Assembly (NCBI GenBank): GCA_036514635.1
Contig: DATBWU010000207.1
Location: forward strand, 1-7,674
DNA: 7,674 nucleotides
Direction of reading: 5' to 3'
From: DASSFZ01 sp036514635
GTDB lineage: Bacteria > Chloroflexota > Anaerolineae > Fen-1058
The notes below the pieces were generated by a model. The model made no database searches. It saw only the letters and a list, made by a program, of their open reading frames with translations, and was not told where the DNA came from. Of this stretch, positions 1-4,901 are shown piece by piece (positions within the stretch are counted from its first letter, which is position 1; every line of letters starts with the position of its first letter). The position numbers were made by a program, and so were the translations under genes.

Positions 1-313
1 CTCCGGCCGCAAGCGCCGCATCCACGAGATTGCGCGTGCCGACGACCCGCAGGCGCGCGTTGGCTTCGTAGTCGAACGCGGAAAGGTCGGTGAGCTGGTG
101 GATCACCGCCTCCGGCCGCGCCTCGCACAGCGCGGCGATCGTCGCTTCGCGGTCGAGCACGTCGAGCCGCACCGGCCGCGCCCCGGCGGCCGCGAGCGCC
201 GACTCGCCCGGCGCGGTGCGCGTCGCGCCGATCACTTCGTGGCCGGCCCGGCGCAGCAGCGGAACGAGCTGCCGGCCGATCGCACCGGTCGCTCCGGCGA
301 GAAAGACCCTCAC
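1..313 (-). CDS. NAD(P)-binding epimerase/dehydratase family protein (5' part only)
   Basis: The minus strand encodes 104 residues before the window edge cuts the gene. The N-terminus reads VRVFLAGATGAIGRQLVPLL, a first beta strand followed by the GxxGxxG dinucleotide-binding loop (GATGAIG, residues 7-13) of the Rossmann-fold extended short-chain dehydrogenase/NAD-dependent epimerase family. The later stretch LDVLDREA and then VIHQLTD fits the usual second and fourth strands of that fold. The catalytic YxxxK region would lie outside the window, so the substrate and reaction cannot be named. The start is the GTG at 313-311, which overlaps the dusA stop codon (GTGA, bases 313-310). That overlap suggests translational coupling, with this gene second in a dusA operon. 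I am confident of the fold and not of the function. Confidence 0.8.
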   Translation of the reverse strand, partial: MRVFLAGATGAIGRQLVPLLRRAGHEVIGATRTAPGESALAAAGARPVRLDVLDREATIAALCEARPEAVIHQLTDLSAFDYEANARLRVVGTRNLVDAALAAG

Positions 314-1293
314 GCCGCCTCGGCGTAGCCGCCCGCGACCACCTCGAGCGCCTCCAGGAACAGCGCAGGTTTGCTGCTCGCCAGGCACACCGGATCCGAG
401 AGCATGCGCCGCCACAGCCGGGCGCGCGGGTGGCCGTGGTACAGCCCGAGCATGTGGCGCGCGACGTGGCGCAGCGACGTGCCGCGCGCAACCTCCCGTT
501 GCGCATAAGCGGCCATCGCGCGGACCACGCCCTCGCGGGACCTTCCGGGTTGCGAGATGAGCCACGGATCGTGGTACGCGGCGCGGCCGAGCATCACTCC
601 ATCGACTTTCGATAGATGAAGCTCAATCTCCTCGAGCGAGGAGACGCCGCCGTTCAGCACGACCTCGAGGTGCGGGAGATCCCTCTTGAGGCGGTACACG
701 TATTCGTACTTGAGCGGAGGCACCTCGCGGTTCTCCTTCGGCGAGAGCCCTTTCAGGATGGCGTTGCGCGCGTGGACGATGAACGTCGTACAGCCGGCTT
801 CGGCGACCATCGAAACGAAGTCGCGCATGAACCCGTAGTCTTCGATTGAGTTCACGCCCGTACGATGCTTTATCGTGACCGGGATCGACACCGCCTCGCG
901 CATCGCCTTCACGCAATCGGCGACCAACTCGGGCTCCGCCATCAGGCAGGCGCCGAACGCGCCCTTCTGGACCCGCTCGCTCGGGCAGCCGATGTTGAGG
1001 TTCACCTCGTCGTAGCCTTGCGCCTGCGCCATGCGGGCGCAGCGCGCCAGCTCTTGCGGCTCGCTTCCTCCCAGCTGTATCGCCACCGGATGCTCCGCCG
1101 GATCGAAGGCGAGGTGGCGCGCGGCGTCGCCGTGCAGCAGCGCGCCGGCGGGGATCATCTCGGTGTACAGGCGCGCGCCGGGCGAGCACTGGCGCAGGAA
1201 GTAGCGGCAGTGCCGGTCCGTCCAGTCCATCATCGGTGCGACACAGAGTCGATGAGCGTTGTTTTTGCTGGTATTTTTTAGAAATTCAGTCAC
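310..1293 (-). CDS. dusA: tRNA-dihydrouridine(20/20a) synthase DusA
   Basis: This FMN- and NADPH-dependent enzyme reduces uridines 20/20a in the D-loop of tRNAs. The 327-aa protein has the full family length. Visible signatures are the N-terminal FMN-binding strand CVAPMMDWTDRHCRYF (residues 17-32), the motif NIGCPSERVQKGAFGACLM (100-118) with the expected catalytic Cys103, IKHRTGV in the barrel centre, and the LNGG phosphate-binding turn later on. The start is a GTG at 1293 without a clear Shine-Dalgarno sequence. It is supported because the three displaced dusA 5' fragments in this window also begin with GTG at the equivalent position. The 5' 78 bases (1216-1293) form the repeated unit of the array to the right, so the promoter and first 26 codons were probably brought in by the most recent insertion. 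The 3' end overlaps the next gene by four bases. Confidence 0.96.
   Translation of the reverse strand: MTEFLKNTSKNNAHRLCVAPMMDWTDRHCRYFLRQCSPGARLYTEMIPAGALLHGDAARHLAFDPAEHPVAIQLGGSEPQELARCARMAQAQGYDEVNLNIGCPSERVQKGAFGACLMAEPELVADCVKAMREAVSIPVTIKHRTGVNSIEDYGFMRDFVSMVAEAGCTTFIVHARNAILKGLSPKENREVPPLKYEYVYRLKRDLPHLEVVLNGGVSSLEEIELHLSKVDGVMLGRAAYHDPWLISQPGRSREGVVRAMAAYAQREVARGTSLRHVARHMLGLYHGHPRARLWRRMLSDPVCLASSKPALFLEALEVVAGGYAEAA
1216..1293 (-). repeat. dusA 5'-end repeat, functional copy; attachment core 1216-1236
   Basis: This is the copy of the repeated dusA 5' end still joined to the rest of dusA. It runs from the GTG start through the codons for PMMDWTD, exactly 26 codons. Similarity to the three displaced copies stops sharply at base 1216: to the left lies dusA coding sequence (RHCRYF), while the other copies switch to the 32-bp arm. 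The most conserved core contains GTCCAGTCCATC (1220-1231 region). In established knowledge, dusA-specific integrases recombine in this part of the gene. I infer that the crossover lies within 1216-1236; its exact position is not visible. Confidence 0.85.
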
Positions 1294-1317
1294 TTATGCG
1301 TGAGCAAGGATTGGTCC

Positions 1318-1367
1318 ATTTTCCGCTATTTTCCTCGGTTTTCCTCCGTTTCTCACCGTTTCGGTGT
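1318..1367. repeat. Five 10-bp phased pyrimidine-rich repeats (left arm of cassette A)
   Basis: Five consecutive 10-bp units follow the pattern (A/G)TTT(T/C)C-N4: ATTTTCCGCT, ATTTTCCTCG, GTTTTCCTCC, GTTTCTCACC and GTTTCGGTGT. The period of one helical turn puts a short T/A tract on the same face of the DNA each time. This would favour bending or cooperative protein binding. A related set lies at 6818-6857 in cassette D, at a similar distance from a dusA 5' end. I infer that it is an arm-type recombinase or accessory-protein region, or a dusA promoter/regulatory region. No convincing -35/-10 pair for dusA is visible here. Confidence 0.7.
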
Positions 1368-1392
1368 ACCTAAAGTGCACCAGGTACACCGA
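1361..1392. repeat. 11-bp perfect inverted repeat around GTGTACC motif
   Basis: TCGGTGTACCT (1361-1371) and AGGTACACCGA (1382-1392) are perfect inverted copies separated by 10 bp. The same CGGTGTACC word occurs as a single copy in every right arm (4023, 5841, 6685), and GTGTACC occurs in the left arm of cassette D (6874). The recurrence at the cassette ends suggests a recombinase or directionality-factor binding site. The binding protein is not identifiable from this window. Confidence 0.7.
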
Positions 1393-1623
1393 CTTTGAAT
1401 CTATGCATCGATGGCTCCTTCAGGGAGCGAGTTTCCGTTTACGGGAGTAACGGTCGGTCCAGTCACTTTCACAATGCGACGGGATTTCGAATGAAGCGCC
1501 ACTCTGGGAACGGACTGCCAGTCGGTCCAGTCGCTGATGGAATCGACTGCCAATTTCCATCACAGAATCGATCTGGTCAGAGGTTGGTTCACAGTCTGTT
1601 CAATCCATTTGGAGCTGGCTAAT
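1393..1623. other. Non-coding stretch with two attachment-core-like 12-mers
   Basis: I see no convincing gene between the left arm and the operator of the antitoxin gene. The only notable structure is two copies of GTCGGTCCAGTC, at 1453-1464 and 1521-1532, 68 bp apart. The same 12 bases form the dusA-side core in the displaced copies at 4055 and 5873. Neither copy continues into recognisable dusA coding sequence, so they may be decayed junctions, secondary binding sites or chance. Confidence 0.45.
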
Positions 1624-1679
1624 TTAACATTAGTTTACACGATAACATTACTTGTGTTATCGTGCGTGTACTATGTTAA
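1624..1679 (+). promoter_or_regulatory. Nested dyad operator/promoter of the AbiE-like operon
   Basis: A perfect inverted repeat, CACGATAACA (1638-1647) and TGTTATCGTG (1655-1664), is nested inside a second one, TTAACAT (1624-1630) and ATGTTAA (1673-1679). Both are centred at about 1651. The right outer arm covers the ATG of the antitoxin gene. A TTTACA at 1634 with 17 bp to TTATCG is one possible promoter, but the -10 match is poor. AbiEi-type antitoxins are known to repress their own operons through inverted repeats, and this dyad is a good candidate operator. Its AT-rich composition stands out from the surrounding DNA. Confidence 0.65.
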
Positions 1680-2686
1680 CCACCATTGCCTCAACGCACA
1701 TCTTGAATACCGCACTGCAGGAGTATCTCCATGACACCTTGGACATCGTCCCCAAGGTCAGGCCATGGGCGGGTGCCGGCAAACTGCCGTATTTCCTGCA
1801 GGATGCGTTCGAGATTCGCGAACTGAAGCTGCTGAATCGCCCTATTCTGCTCGCGATCGGCCGGCAGGCAAACAAACCTGCCCTAGCCAATGTACGTGCC
1901 CAATTGGACAAACTACGGGCACTTGCCGGGCACCCTGTCGTCTACGTTACCGGCGCGCTGGCTTCCTACGAGCGAAAGCGCCTGATCGAGCAGAAGGTGC
2001 CTTTCATCGTGCCGGGCAACCAGCTCTACCTGCCGGACCTTGGGATCGACCTGCGCGAATATTTTCGCCAGCGCCCGCAGCTGCCGGACACGGCGTTGAG
2101 CCCGGCGACGCAGGCCATGCTCATCACTACCTTGCTGCGGAAACCCTGGCAGGCCGATTGGCAGCCTGCCGAGGTCGTCACCGAGTTGGGCTATACCCCG
2201 ATGACGCTCTCCCGGGCGGTCAAGGAATTGACTTCGGCCGACATCGCCACGCTTCGCAACGAGGGCAGAGCACGGCGGCTACATATGGAGCGTTCGGCGG
2301 CGGAGACTTGGGAGCATGCGAAGCCTTTGCTGCGCAACCCCGTCAAGCGACGCGTCTGGGCCCATCCCATTTCCAAGTTGAAACCGCCGCATGTCCGTTT
2401 GGCGGGCCTGAGCGCCTTGGCGCGCTTTTCGATGCTTACCGAGCCGCAATGGCCCGTCTATGCATTGAGCCCGGCGCAATGGAAAGCGGCGACACAGGCT
2501 GGCGTTGAGACGCTGCCGGAGCAGTTGCCTGGTGCCTGCGAGTGGCAGCTATGGCATTACAACCCGGCGCTTGTGCCCGACGGCGCGACGGTAGACCCGC
2601 TGTCCCTGACGCTCAGCCTGCAGGACGAGGCCGACGAGCGCGTTCAACTCGCGCTCGGCGAGCTGAAGGAGCGCTTTCCATGGTGA
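1673..2686 (+). CDS. MarR-like winged-helix antitoxin/regulator of an AbiE-type toxin-antitoxin pair
   Basis: This 337-aa protein is encoded directly upstream of an AbiEii-type nucleotidyltransferase, so its likely role is antitoxin and operon repressor. A winged helix-turn-helix is visible around residues 143-205: a helix near SPATQAMLITTLL, then EVVTELGYTPMTLSRAVKEL as the helix-turn-helix, then a wing near RNEGRARRLHM. The first 130 residues include a segment resembling a nuclease or restriction-like alpha/beta domain (VVYVTGALASYERKRLIEQ). Classical AbiEi proteins carry their winged helix at the N-terminus, so this is a different antitoxin architecture. I chose the ATG at 1673, which lies in the operator dyad. 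An in-frame TTG at 1652 is less likely. Neither start has a Shine-Dalgarno sequence, so the message may be leaderless. The 3' end overlaps the toxin gene by seven bases. Confidence 0.8.
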   Translation: MLTTIASTHILNTALQEYLHDTLDIVPKVRPWAGAGKLPYFLQDAFEIRELKLLNRPILLAIGRQANKPALANVRAQLDKLRALAGHPVVYVTGALASYERKRLIEQKVPFIVPGNQLYLPDLGIDLREYFRQRPQLPDTALSPATQAMLITTLLRKPWQADWQPAEVVTELGYTPMTLSRAVKELTSADIATLRNEGRARRLHMERSAAETWEHAKPLLRNPVKRRVWAHPISKLKPPHVRLAGLSALARFSMLTEPQWPVYALSPAQWKAATQAGVETLPEQLPGACEWQLWHYNPALVPDGATVDPLSLTLSLQDEADERVQLALGELKERFPW

Positions 2687-3462
2687 GGGGGCTCGATCTA
2701 TTTCGGGAGTACTTTGCCGGCCACGCCGATCAATTCGTATTGATCGGCGGAACCGCCGCCACCCTCGCTATGGAGGATGCTGGCCTCGAGTTCCGCGCCA
2801 CTAAGGATCTGGACATCGTTCTCCATATCGAAGCGCTCAACGCAGCGTTCGGGGAAGTGTTCTGGAAGTTCGTGGAGGAGGGGCACTACGAAATCCGACA
2901 GGCGAGCAACACCGGCAAACCGGTGTTCTATCGCTTTCAGAAGCCGTCCGATGAGCGCTTTCCCGTCATGCTGGAATTGTTCTGTCGGGCGCCGGATGGC
3001 ATCAAGCTCGCGGAGGGTAGCCACCTCACGCCGATCCCTCTCGATGAAGCCGTGGCCAGTTTGTCCGCGATCCTGCTCGACGACGAGTACTACGCGTTCA
3101 TCATGGCTGGTCGCAGGGAGTCAGACGGTCTGCCTTGGGTCGGCGAGGATCGGCTGATCCCGCTCAAGGCCAGTGCCTGGGTGGATCTCAATGCGCGTCA
3201 GGCGAAGGGCGAAGCCGTGGATGCGAAGAACATCCGCAAACACGCGAACGACGTGATGCGGCTGTCGCAGTTGCTTGCGCCGGAAGCGCGCATACCACTC
3301 GCGGCAAGGATCGGCGACGATCTGAATCGTTTTCTCGATGGCCTCGCGGCAGATCGCTCGATCGATCCGAAGTCGCTCAAGCTCAACAACACCGTCGCCG
3401 AAATCGTCCAGCGCATTGCGCTGGCCTACGAACTGAAGCGAGCAGCCGCTCGGCGTTCCTGA
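2680..3462 (+). CDS. AbiEii/AbiGii-family nucleotidyltransferase toxin
   Basis: The 260-aa protein matches the DNA polymerase beta-like nucleotidyltransferase fold of AbiEii toxins. The motif VLIGGTAATLAMEDAG (residues 20-35) is followed by TKDLDIVL (41-48), with candidate metal-binding Asp43 and Asp45. The later KNIRKHANDVMRL matches the conserved K-x2-KH-x2-D region of the family. Some relatives are known to block growth by adding nucleotides to tRNA acceptor ends; whether this one does is inference. The start at ATG 2680 is set by a strong AAGGAG (2666-2671), 8 nt upstream. ATGGTGA overlaps the antitoxin stop, so the two are translationally coupled. The reading frame stays open upstream to about 2542, but that part only overlaps the antitoxin gene and has no ribosome site. 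A strong terminator follows at 3638. Confidence 0.87.
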   Translation: MVRGLDLFREYFAGHADQFVLIGGTAATLAMEDAGLEFRATKDLDIVLHIEALNAAFGEVFWKFVEEGHYEIRQASNTGKPVFYRFQKPSDERFPVMLELFCRAPDGIKLAEGSHLTPIPLDEAVASLSAILLDDEYYAFIMAGRRESDGLPWVGEDRLIPLKASAWVDLNARQAKGEAVDAKNIRKHANDVMRLSQLLAPEARIPLAARIGDDLNRFLDGLAADRSIDPKSLKLNNTVAEIVQRIALAYELKRAAARRS

Positions 3463-3531
3463 GCCGGTGCTTCACGACCCGAGCCAGGGATAAGGCTGCC
3501 TGTCACGGGCCGTGAGCCGCCGCACCGGCTC
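3461..3531. repeat. Inverted repeats at the 3' end of the toxin gene
   Basis: GAGCCGGTGC (3461-3470), which begins inside the toxin stop codon, is perfectly inverted as GCACCGGCTC (3522-3531). The enclosed DNA holds a further palindrome, TCACGG-G-CCGTGA (3503-3515). A transcript would fold into a long branched hairpin. There is no T-run, so this is not a terminator by itself. It may protect the 3' end of the mRNA or be a small palindromic element. Confidence 0.6.
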
Positions 3532-3575
3532 GTAAAGACCGCCCTACCGCTCCTCGCACAGATACCGGCGCCCTC

Positions 3576-3630
3576 TATCCCCCCACCACAGCCCCCTCAC
3601 CCTTCTTCGAAGGGGGACTGTGGGGGGATA
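3576..3630. repeat. REP-like GC-rich imperfect palindrome
   Basis: TATCCCCCCAC (3576-3586) pairs with GTGGGGGGATA (3620-3630), and CCCCCT (3592-3597) pairs with AGGGGG (3611-3616), with a few unpaired bases between the two arms. The layout resembles the scattered palindromic intergenic elements common in proteobacteria. I cannot tell from one copy whether it is repeated elsewhere in the genome. Confidence 0.55.
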
Positions 3631-3637
3631 AAAGCAG

Positions 3638-3662
3638 AGCGCGCCGCAAGGTGCGCTTTTTT
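3638..3662 (+). terminator. Intrinsic terminator of the AbiE-like operon
   Basis: AGCGCGCC (3638-3645) pairs with GGTGCGCT (3650-3657), an 8-bp stem with one G-T pair. It is closed by a GCAA tetraloop (3646-3649) and followed by six T residues (3657-3662). This is a strong Rho-independent terminator for the plus-strand operon that ends at 3462. Confidence 0.85.
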
Positions 3663-4022
3663 CGTTGCTTCAAATCTCCCCACCCCCCGCCCGCCCCAGG
3701 GCGGGAGCGAAGAGAGGTTCAGCGAGAGGATCACTTTTCGAGCCTCTCCAACCAACCTAAAGGAGATTTACGATAAATGGCATCGCCCCGTTTTCCCGGA
3801 CATTTTCGAAAAGTTGATTGAGAATTCAAGGCCATTTCGCCTTGCGCATCTGGGCGTGAGAATGCGTTAGGACTAGATCGACTCGGGAATCGAGATATCC
3901 GATTCCGTTTGAGCCCGCAGTAGTGGCCAAGATTGCACTTGTTACCCCGGTGCTGGGCACGAAGGGGAAGGGGCTGCGAGCTGCTCGAGCGCTACCTAAA
4001 TTCTTCCGAGCGATGTACTCGA
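3663..4022. other. Gene-poor right part of cassette A
   Basis: No convincing full gene lies here. The visible items are a perfect hairpin CCCGCCC/GGGCGGG (3690-3705), a good ribosome site leading only to a 14-codon reading frame (3777-3821), and a 7-bp inverted repeat GGAATCG/CGATTCC (3886-3906). A plus-strand open frame from 3923 runs into the dusA repeat and is not credible as a gene. This could be the scar of a deleted cargo or recombinase gene, but nothing in the sequence names it. Confidence 0.5.
3777..3821 (+). CDS. Possible 14-aa peptide or truncated gene start
   Basis: AAAGGAGA (3759-3766) lies 10 nt before an ATG that opens a 14-codon frame, MASPRFPGHFRKVD. The ribosome site is better than that of most genes in this window, which is odd for so short a frame. 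It may be the surviving start of a deleted gene. It could equally be chance. I do not recognise the peptide. Confidence 0.25.
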   Translation: MASPRFPGHFRKVD

Positions 4023-4132
4023 CGGTGTACCAGGTCGTCGATTTCCTCTATGAAGTCGGTCCAGTCCATCATCGGCGCGACGCACAGACGGTGAGCGTTG
4101 TTTTTTCCGGAAGTTTTCGGTACTTCGGTCAC
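3992..4132 (-). pseudogene. Displaced dusA 5' fragment (copy 2)
   Basis: The minus strand reads from GTG 4132 as VTEVPKTSGKNNAHRLCVAP followed by MMDWTD, the same 26 residues' worth of DusA N-terminus as the intact gene. It then switches at base 4055 to an unrelated tail (FIEEIDDLVHRR...) and stops at 3992. The aligned 78 bp differ from the intact gene at about 15 positions. The differences in codons 12-26 (CAT/CAC, CGA/CGT, CTC/CTG, TGT/TGC, GCA/GCG, ACG/ACC) are all synonymous third-base changes. So it evolved as real coding sequence in another dusA lineage and was not copied recently from the gene at 1293. The start codon lies 15 nt downstream of the vapC stop at 4148. Confidence 0.85.
4023..4075. 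repeat. Cassette A/B junction: 32-bp arm plus dusA core
   Basis: The arm (4023-4054) begins CGGTGTACCA and ends CTATGAA, and is followed without a gap by the dusA core at 4055-4075 (GTCGGTCCAGTCCATC...). Arm length and position are identical at the junctions at 5841 and 6685. In orientation this is the element-end/displaced-dusA-5'-end junction, equivalent to the dusA-distal attachment site. Confidence 0.82.
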
Positions 4133-4147
4133 TTTCCGTGCGTCGAT

Positions 4148-4549
4148 CTAAGGGCGAAACGGATTCTTGATGGCGAGCGTGTCGTCGATCACCTGGCCGT
4201 CTTGCAGGTCCTCGGTGTAAAGCATCGTGCAACTCGATTCGAGCGCCGCAGCCACGATCAGCGCGTCGTAGAACGAAAACCGGTAGCGCTCGGCTACCTG
4301 CAATCCCCTTTGGTGAATCTCAATGGTCAGCGGGACCACATGGCAGATGGCGGTGATAGGGTCGAGCGCCTCCCGGATTTCGGTCACGTTCATGCCAAGC
4401 TTGCGCAGAGCCACTGACGCGAATTCATTGAGGACTTGGACACTCACGGTCGCGCCCTCAGCCAGCTTTTCTTCAATTAGATCGGCCTTGGCCGCGTCGG
4501 CCGAAAGCAGATAAATCAGGACGTTGGTATCGAAAAACCGATCAGCCAC
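4148..4549 (-). CDS. vapC: PIN-domain VapC-type ribonuclease toxin
   Basis: The 133-aa product has the complete PIN-domain layout: FFDTNVLIYLLS at the N-terminus (Asp7), VLNEF (Glu42), SFYDALIVAAAL (Asp95) and YTEDLQDG (Asp114). All four acidic positions of the metal site are present, so it should be an active RNase. VapC toxins typically cut tRNA or rRNA; the target here cannot be predicted. I chose GTG 4549, which overlaps the antitoxin stop (GTGGCTGA) and has a GGAAG about 9 nt upstream. The frame is open to a TTG at 4573, but starting there would add eight residues that family members lack. The gene follows vapB directly and ends just before the displaced dusA start. Confidence 0.9.
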   Translation of the reverse strand: MADRFFDTNVLIYLLSADAAKADLIEEKLAEGATVSVQVLNEFASVALRKLGMNVTEIREALDPITAICHVVPLTIEIHQRGLQVAERYRFSFYDALIVAAALESSCTMLYTEDLQDGQVIDDTLAIKNPFRP

Positions 4550-4775
4550 GCTGATTTGCTTCCAGCCGGTCAAAGCGGAAGTCCGCAGGCAGGCGCCCCC
4601 GGTACTTTCTCAGACGGGCAAGAACTTCACGTGCGCCAGGTTTTCTGACTATCTCGAACGCGTTACGCCCGGCGACATGGATTTCGATGTCATCGCCTTC
4701 TTTGAGACCCAGGGCCTCGGTAACCGAGGCGGGCAGACGAACGGCTAAGCTATTACCCCATTTGGAGACTTGCAT
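4542..4775 (-). CDS. vapB: AbrB/MazE-type VapB antitoxin
   Basis: The 77-aa protein starts MQVSKWGNSLAVRLPASV, the signature of SpoVT/AbrB (MazE-like) swapped-hairpin DNA-binding domains, covering about residues 1-45. The C-terminal ARLRKYRGRLPADFRFDR stretch is the usual toxin-wrapping tail of antitoxins paired with this PIN class. AAGGA (4785-4781) lies 5 nt before the ATG at 4775, which favours that start over the ATG two codons upstream at 4781. It should neutralise the adjacent VapC and repress the operon through the inverted repeat at 4795-4818. Confidence 0.9.
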   Translation of the reverse strand: MQVSKWGNSLAVRLPASVTEALGLKEGDDIEIHVAGRNAFEIVRKPGAREVLARLRKYRGRLPADFRFDRLEANQRG

Positions 4776-4794
4776 GTTCATCCTTGATATGAAA

Positions 4795-4837
4795 GATATA
4801 CATCGCAAATTGTATATCCAACGGTGCGATATGGCAA
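4795..4837 (-). promoter_or_regulatory. vapBC promoter with overlapping operator
   Basis: On the minus strand, TTGCCA (4837-4832) and TACAAT (4814-4809) are separated by 17 bp, a good sigma-70 promoter for vapBC. The perfect inverted repeat GATATACA (4795-4802)/TGTATATC (4811-4818), with an 8-bp spacer, overlaps the -10 box and start site. That is the expected place for autorepression by an AbrB-type antitoxin. Confidence 0.75.
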
Positions 4838-4880
4838 GCGTTTCGTTGACCTTCGGTTGACTGCGCACCGAGGAGCGTCT

Positions 4881-4901
4881 ATGACGCGGGGTTTGACGTA
4901 A
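4881..4901 (+). CDS. Six-codon leader frame overlapping the start of the 302-aa gene
   Basis: GAGGAG (4870-4875) lies 5 nt before an ATG that opens MTRGLT-stop. Its TAA shares a base with the ATG of the next gene (TAATG, 4899-4903). The next gene has no comparable ribosome site of its own, so it may be translated by coupling to this leader. The leader could also be the remains of a lost upstream gene, joined by deletion. Confidence 0.35.
   Translation: MTRGLT

Larger units (their letters stand above)
1216..4054. mobile_element. dusA-integrated cassette A (AbiE-like toxin-antitoxin)
   Basis: This 2,839-bp unit is bounded by the dusA 5'-end repeat at 1216-1293 and the next one at 4055. It runs, left to right, through the current dusA 5' end, a left arm with phased repeats and an inverted GTGTACC pair (1318-1392), an antitoxin/toxin operon on the plus strand (1673-3462), structured non-coding DNA with a terminator (3461-3662), about 360 bp without a convincing gene, and the 32-bp right arm (4023-4054). 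Because it directly adjoins the dusA body, it should be the most recent insertion. No integrase gene is present, so it is either a remnant or mobilised in trans. Confidence 0.7.

Noticed and set aside
1652..1675. TTG start at 1652 for the winged-helix antitoxin
   Set aside because: It lies inside the inner operator dyad with no Shine-Dalgarno sequence. The ATG at 1673 is a better start and removes seven residues with no family support.
1395..1734. Plus-strand open frames upstream of the antitoxin gene (1395-1622 and 1537-1734)
   Set aside because: They have no ribosome site or recognisable protein features, and one runs out of frame into the real antitoxin gene.
2542..2680. Longer N-terminus of the AbiEii-type toxin from 2542
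   Set aside because: The extra residues only mirror the antitoxin coding sequence in another frame. The strong AAGGAG supports ATG 2680.
3860..3880. GCGTTAGG as a possible integron attC core
   Set aside because: It does not match GTTRRRY at the last base, and no matching inverse core or attC-like fold is present at the cassette boundaries.
3923..4417. Plus-strand open frame of 164 codons starting at GTG 3923
   Set aside because: It has no ribosome site and runs antisense through the dusA 5' fragment and vapC, so it is an antisense shadow in high-GC DNA.
4881..4901. A frameshifted longer N-terminus for the 302-aa gene through the leader frame
   Set aside because: The leader frame is only six codons and ends in TAA; joining it would add nothing recognisable.
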